Assembly (NCBI RefSeq): GCF_020097135.1
Contig: NZ_CP083608.1
Span: 434,001-498,000 of the forward strand
Direction of reading: 5' to 3'
From: Macrococcus armenti
Lineage (GTDB): Bacteria; Bacillota; Bacilli; Staphylococcales; Staphylococcaceae
Length of the DNA stretch: 64,000 nucleotides
A program made the position numbers and the translations under genes. Under the pieces are notes generated by a model. That model saw only the letters and a list, made by a program, of their open reading frames with translations. It was not told the DNA's origin and ran no database searches. Position 1 is the stretch's first letter. The number at the start of each line of letters is the position of its first letter. This document shows, piece by piece, positions 62,870 through 64,000 of the stretch.

Positions 62870-63706
62870 ATGATGAATCATATTCAGTTAAACAATGGCG
62901 TTTCAATGCCGCAACTTGGACTTGGTGTGTATAAAATTACGGATGAAGCGATGCCCGATGTCGTTAAAACTGCACTGGATGCTGGATATCGTGCATTCGA
63001 TACGGCACATTTCTACTTTAATGAGGCTTCGCTCGGTAAAGCATTAAATGAAACTAATATTCCACGTGAAGAACTATTTATTACGACGAAACTGTGGAAT
63101 GACCATCAAGGTTATGAACAGACGAAACAGGCATTTAATGCATCGCTTCAGAAGTTAAATATGGATTATATCGATTTATATTTGATTCACTGGCCATGCC
63201 CGGAAGACGATTTATTCATTGAAAGTTATAAAGCGATGGAAGAACTGTATCATGAAGGTAAGATTAAAGCATTAGGTGTCGCTAATTTTAAAGAGCACCA
63301 TCTGGATAAGCTATTACAGGAAACAACTGTAATTCCGACGGTAAATCAAATCGAGTACCACCCAATTTTTAATCAGGATAAATTACAGCAATACTGTAAA
63401 GATAAAGGCATTGCAGTTACTGCATGGAGTCCGTTAATGCGTGGTGGAGAACTATTTGAAAATGAAACATTAAAACGCATCGCTGAAAAATATAACAAAA
63501 CAGTAGCACAAGTCATTATTAGATGGCATATCGATAGTGGACGAATTGTTATTCCTAAATCATCAAACGTAGAACGTATTAAAGAAAATATTGATGTATG
63601 TCATTTTGAGTTAATGGAACAAGATATAGAAACGATTAATCACTTAAATAGAAACGAACGTCAATTTAAAGATCCGGATAAGATTAAAATTGGAGATATG
63701 AAGTAA
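62870..63706 (+). CDS. Aldo/keto reductase (2,5-diketogluconate reductase-like)
   Basis: A 278-residue NADPH-dependent reductase of the AKR5-like group. The catalytic tetrad is present as Asp44 and Tyr49 in FDTAHFYFNE, Lys74 in ITTKLW and His107 in LIHWP. NADPH-phosphate binding is by IPKSSNVERIKEN near the C terminus. ATG 62870 is 7 nt after AAGGAG, and a second ATG is directly in frame. It is divergent from the AIM24-type gene. The native carbonyl substrate is unknown. Confidence 0.88.
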   Translation: MMNHIQLNNGVSMPQLGLGVYKITDEAMPDVVKTALDAGYRAFDTAHFYFNEASLGKALNETNIPREELFITTKLWNDHQGYEQTKQAFNASLQKLNMDYIDLYLIHWPCPEDDLFIESYKAMEELYHEGKIKALGVANFKEHHLDKLLQETTVIPTVNQIEYHPIFNQDKLQQYCKDKGIAVTAWSPLMRGGELFENETLKRIAEKYNKTVAQVIIRWHIDSGRIVIPKSSNVERIKENIDVCHFELMEQDIETINHLNRNERQFKDPDKIKIGDMK

Positions 63707-63722
63707 TAATGAATAATCGATG

Positions 63723-63747
63723 AGATGGTGGATGCACCATCTTTTTT
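63723..63747 (+). terminator. Terminator after the aldo/keto reductase gene
   Basis: AGATGGTG / CACCATCT perfect 8-bp stem, 4-nt loop, then TTTTT. Confidence 0.85.
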
Positions 63748-63826
63748 CATGAGTTCGTCACAATTAACGCATTTAAACATATATATTAAATGTATGTTTA
63801 TTGTACAATAAGTTTGAGGTGAGTGT

Positions 63827-64000
63827 ATGAAATTTAAAAAACCAAATCAGCATGGCGCATGGGCAATGATTATTATGCCTGTATTGTTCGGAATGTTTGC
63901 AACAAAGTTTAATATATTTCAGCTGCTCTTTTTTGCAGGATGGTTCATGACATTTTTCTTTGCAGATCACTTTCTGTTTTATGCGAAGCAGAGAAAGAAG
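63827..64000 (+). CDS. YwiC-like membrane protein (5' part only)
   Basis: The first 58 codons of a gene that continues beyond the window. MKFKKPNQHGAWAMIIMPVLFGMF matches the conserved N terminus of the YwiC-like family (PNQHGAWAM..PxxxG), followed by a second hydrophobic segment. GAGGTGAG lies 3 nt upstream of the ATG. The family has about eight TM helices and no known function. Confidence 0.72.
   Translation, partial: MKFKKPNQHGAWAMIIMPVLFGMFATKFNIFQLLFFAGWFMTFFFADHFLFYAKQRKK

Overview
The window is a low-GC, gene-dense, plasmid- and phage-free stretch of Firmicutes chromosome that reads as Staphylococcaceae. The best organism markers are an MgrA ortholog with its redox cysteine at position 12, a CcpE ortholog, an S. 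aureus-type AldA, and the gene order uppP - CydDC-like ABC pair - mgrA - fruR/fruK/fruA, which I recall from the S. aureus chromosome. Many genes have no close S. aureus counterpart at the same place, and there are unusual tandem hairpin arrays, so Macrococcus or a close relative is my best guess (inference, not proven). No rRNA, tRNA, insertion sequence, prophage or CRISPR array was found.

Layout. 1-5.6 kb: a partial aldehyde dehydrogenase (minus strand), a secreted NlpC/P60 wall hydrolase behind a WalR-type box, then an acetyltransferase, Ogt, YjdM and a DUF418 membrane protein. 5.6-15.2 kb: a DHA2 efflux pump, a YkvI-like transporter, a membrane-anchored esterase, an SDR protein, the PitR/PitA phosphate transporter, a Bax1-I family protein, a YeeN-type regulator, a DUF985 cupin and a VOC protein. 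15.2-15.7 kb: hairpin array 1 (41-bp units). 15.8-20.6 kb: a self-contained GntR(YtrA)/ABC operon with a visible promoter and operator, and a PLD-like protein. 20.6-23.4 kb: a SAM-I riboswitch with terminator in front of metNIQ. 23.4-26.5 kb: TetR with a divergent EmrA/EmrB pump. 26.6-31.3 kb: DUF402, TatD, CcpE, a RelP-like alarmone synthetase, a SetA-like MFS protein and DUF456. 31.3-31.6 kb: hairpin array 2 (62-bp units).

31.7-39.6 kb: DinB, an NhaP antiporter, PflA/PflB (minus strand) with two Rex-like operators at the promoter, GNAT, CorA and a cupin. 39.7-45.6 kb: a cell-surface group (coiled-coil lipoprotein, small protein, GATase-like lipoprotein, InhA-like M6 metalloprotease) followed by GNAT/DUF523 genes. 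45.7-53.1 kb: DUF188, a coiled-coil protein, a Cys-less MarR, UppP, a CydDC-like ABC pair, DegV and MgrA. 53.3-57.9 kb: a CobW GTPase and the fructose operon fruR-fruK-fruA. 57.9-58.3 kb: hairpin array 3 (62-bp units), whose last unit is an intrinsic terminator. 58.4-64 kb: an alpha/beta hydrolase, an MpfA-type CNNM transporter with an elaborate untranslated leader, DUF3817, RluF, an AIM24 protein, an aldo/keto reductase and the start of a YwiC-like gene.

Functional themes are redox and fermentation control (Rex/CcpA sites on pflBA, CcpE, MgrA), transport with local regulators (GntR-ABC, TetR-EmrAB, FruR-FruA, S-box-MetNIQ), and cell-envelope remodelling (WalR-box hydrolase, UppP). The least explained parts are the three hairpin arrays, all with a 123-124 bp higher-order period, and the mpfA leader with mutually exclusive pairings around a tiny leader ORF.
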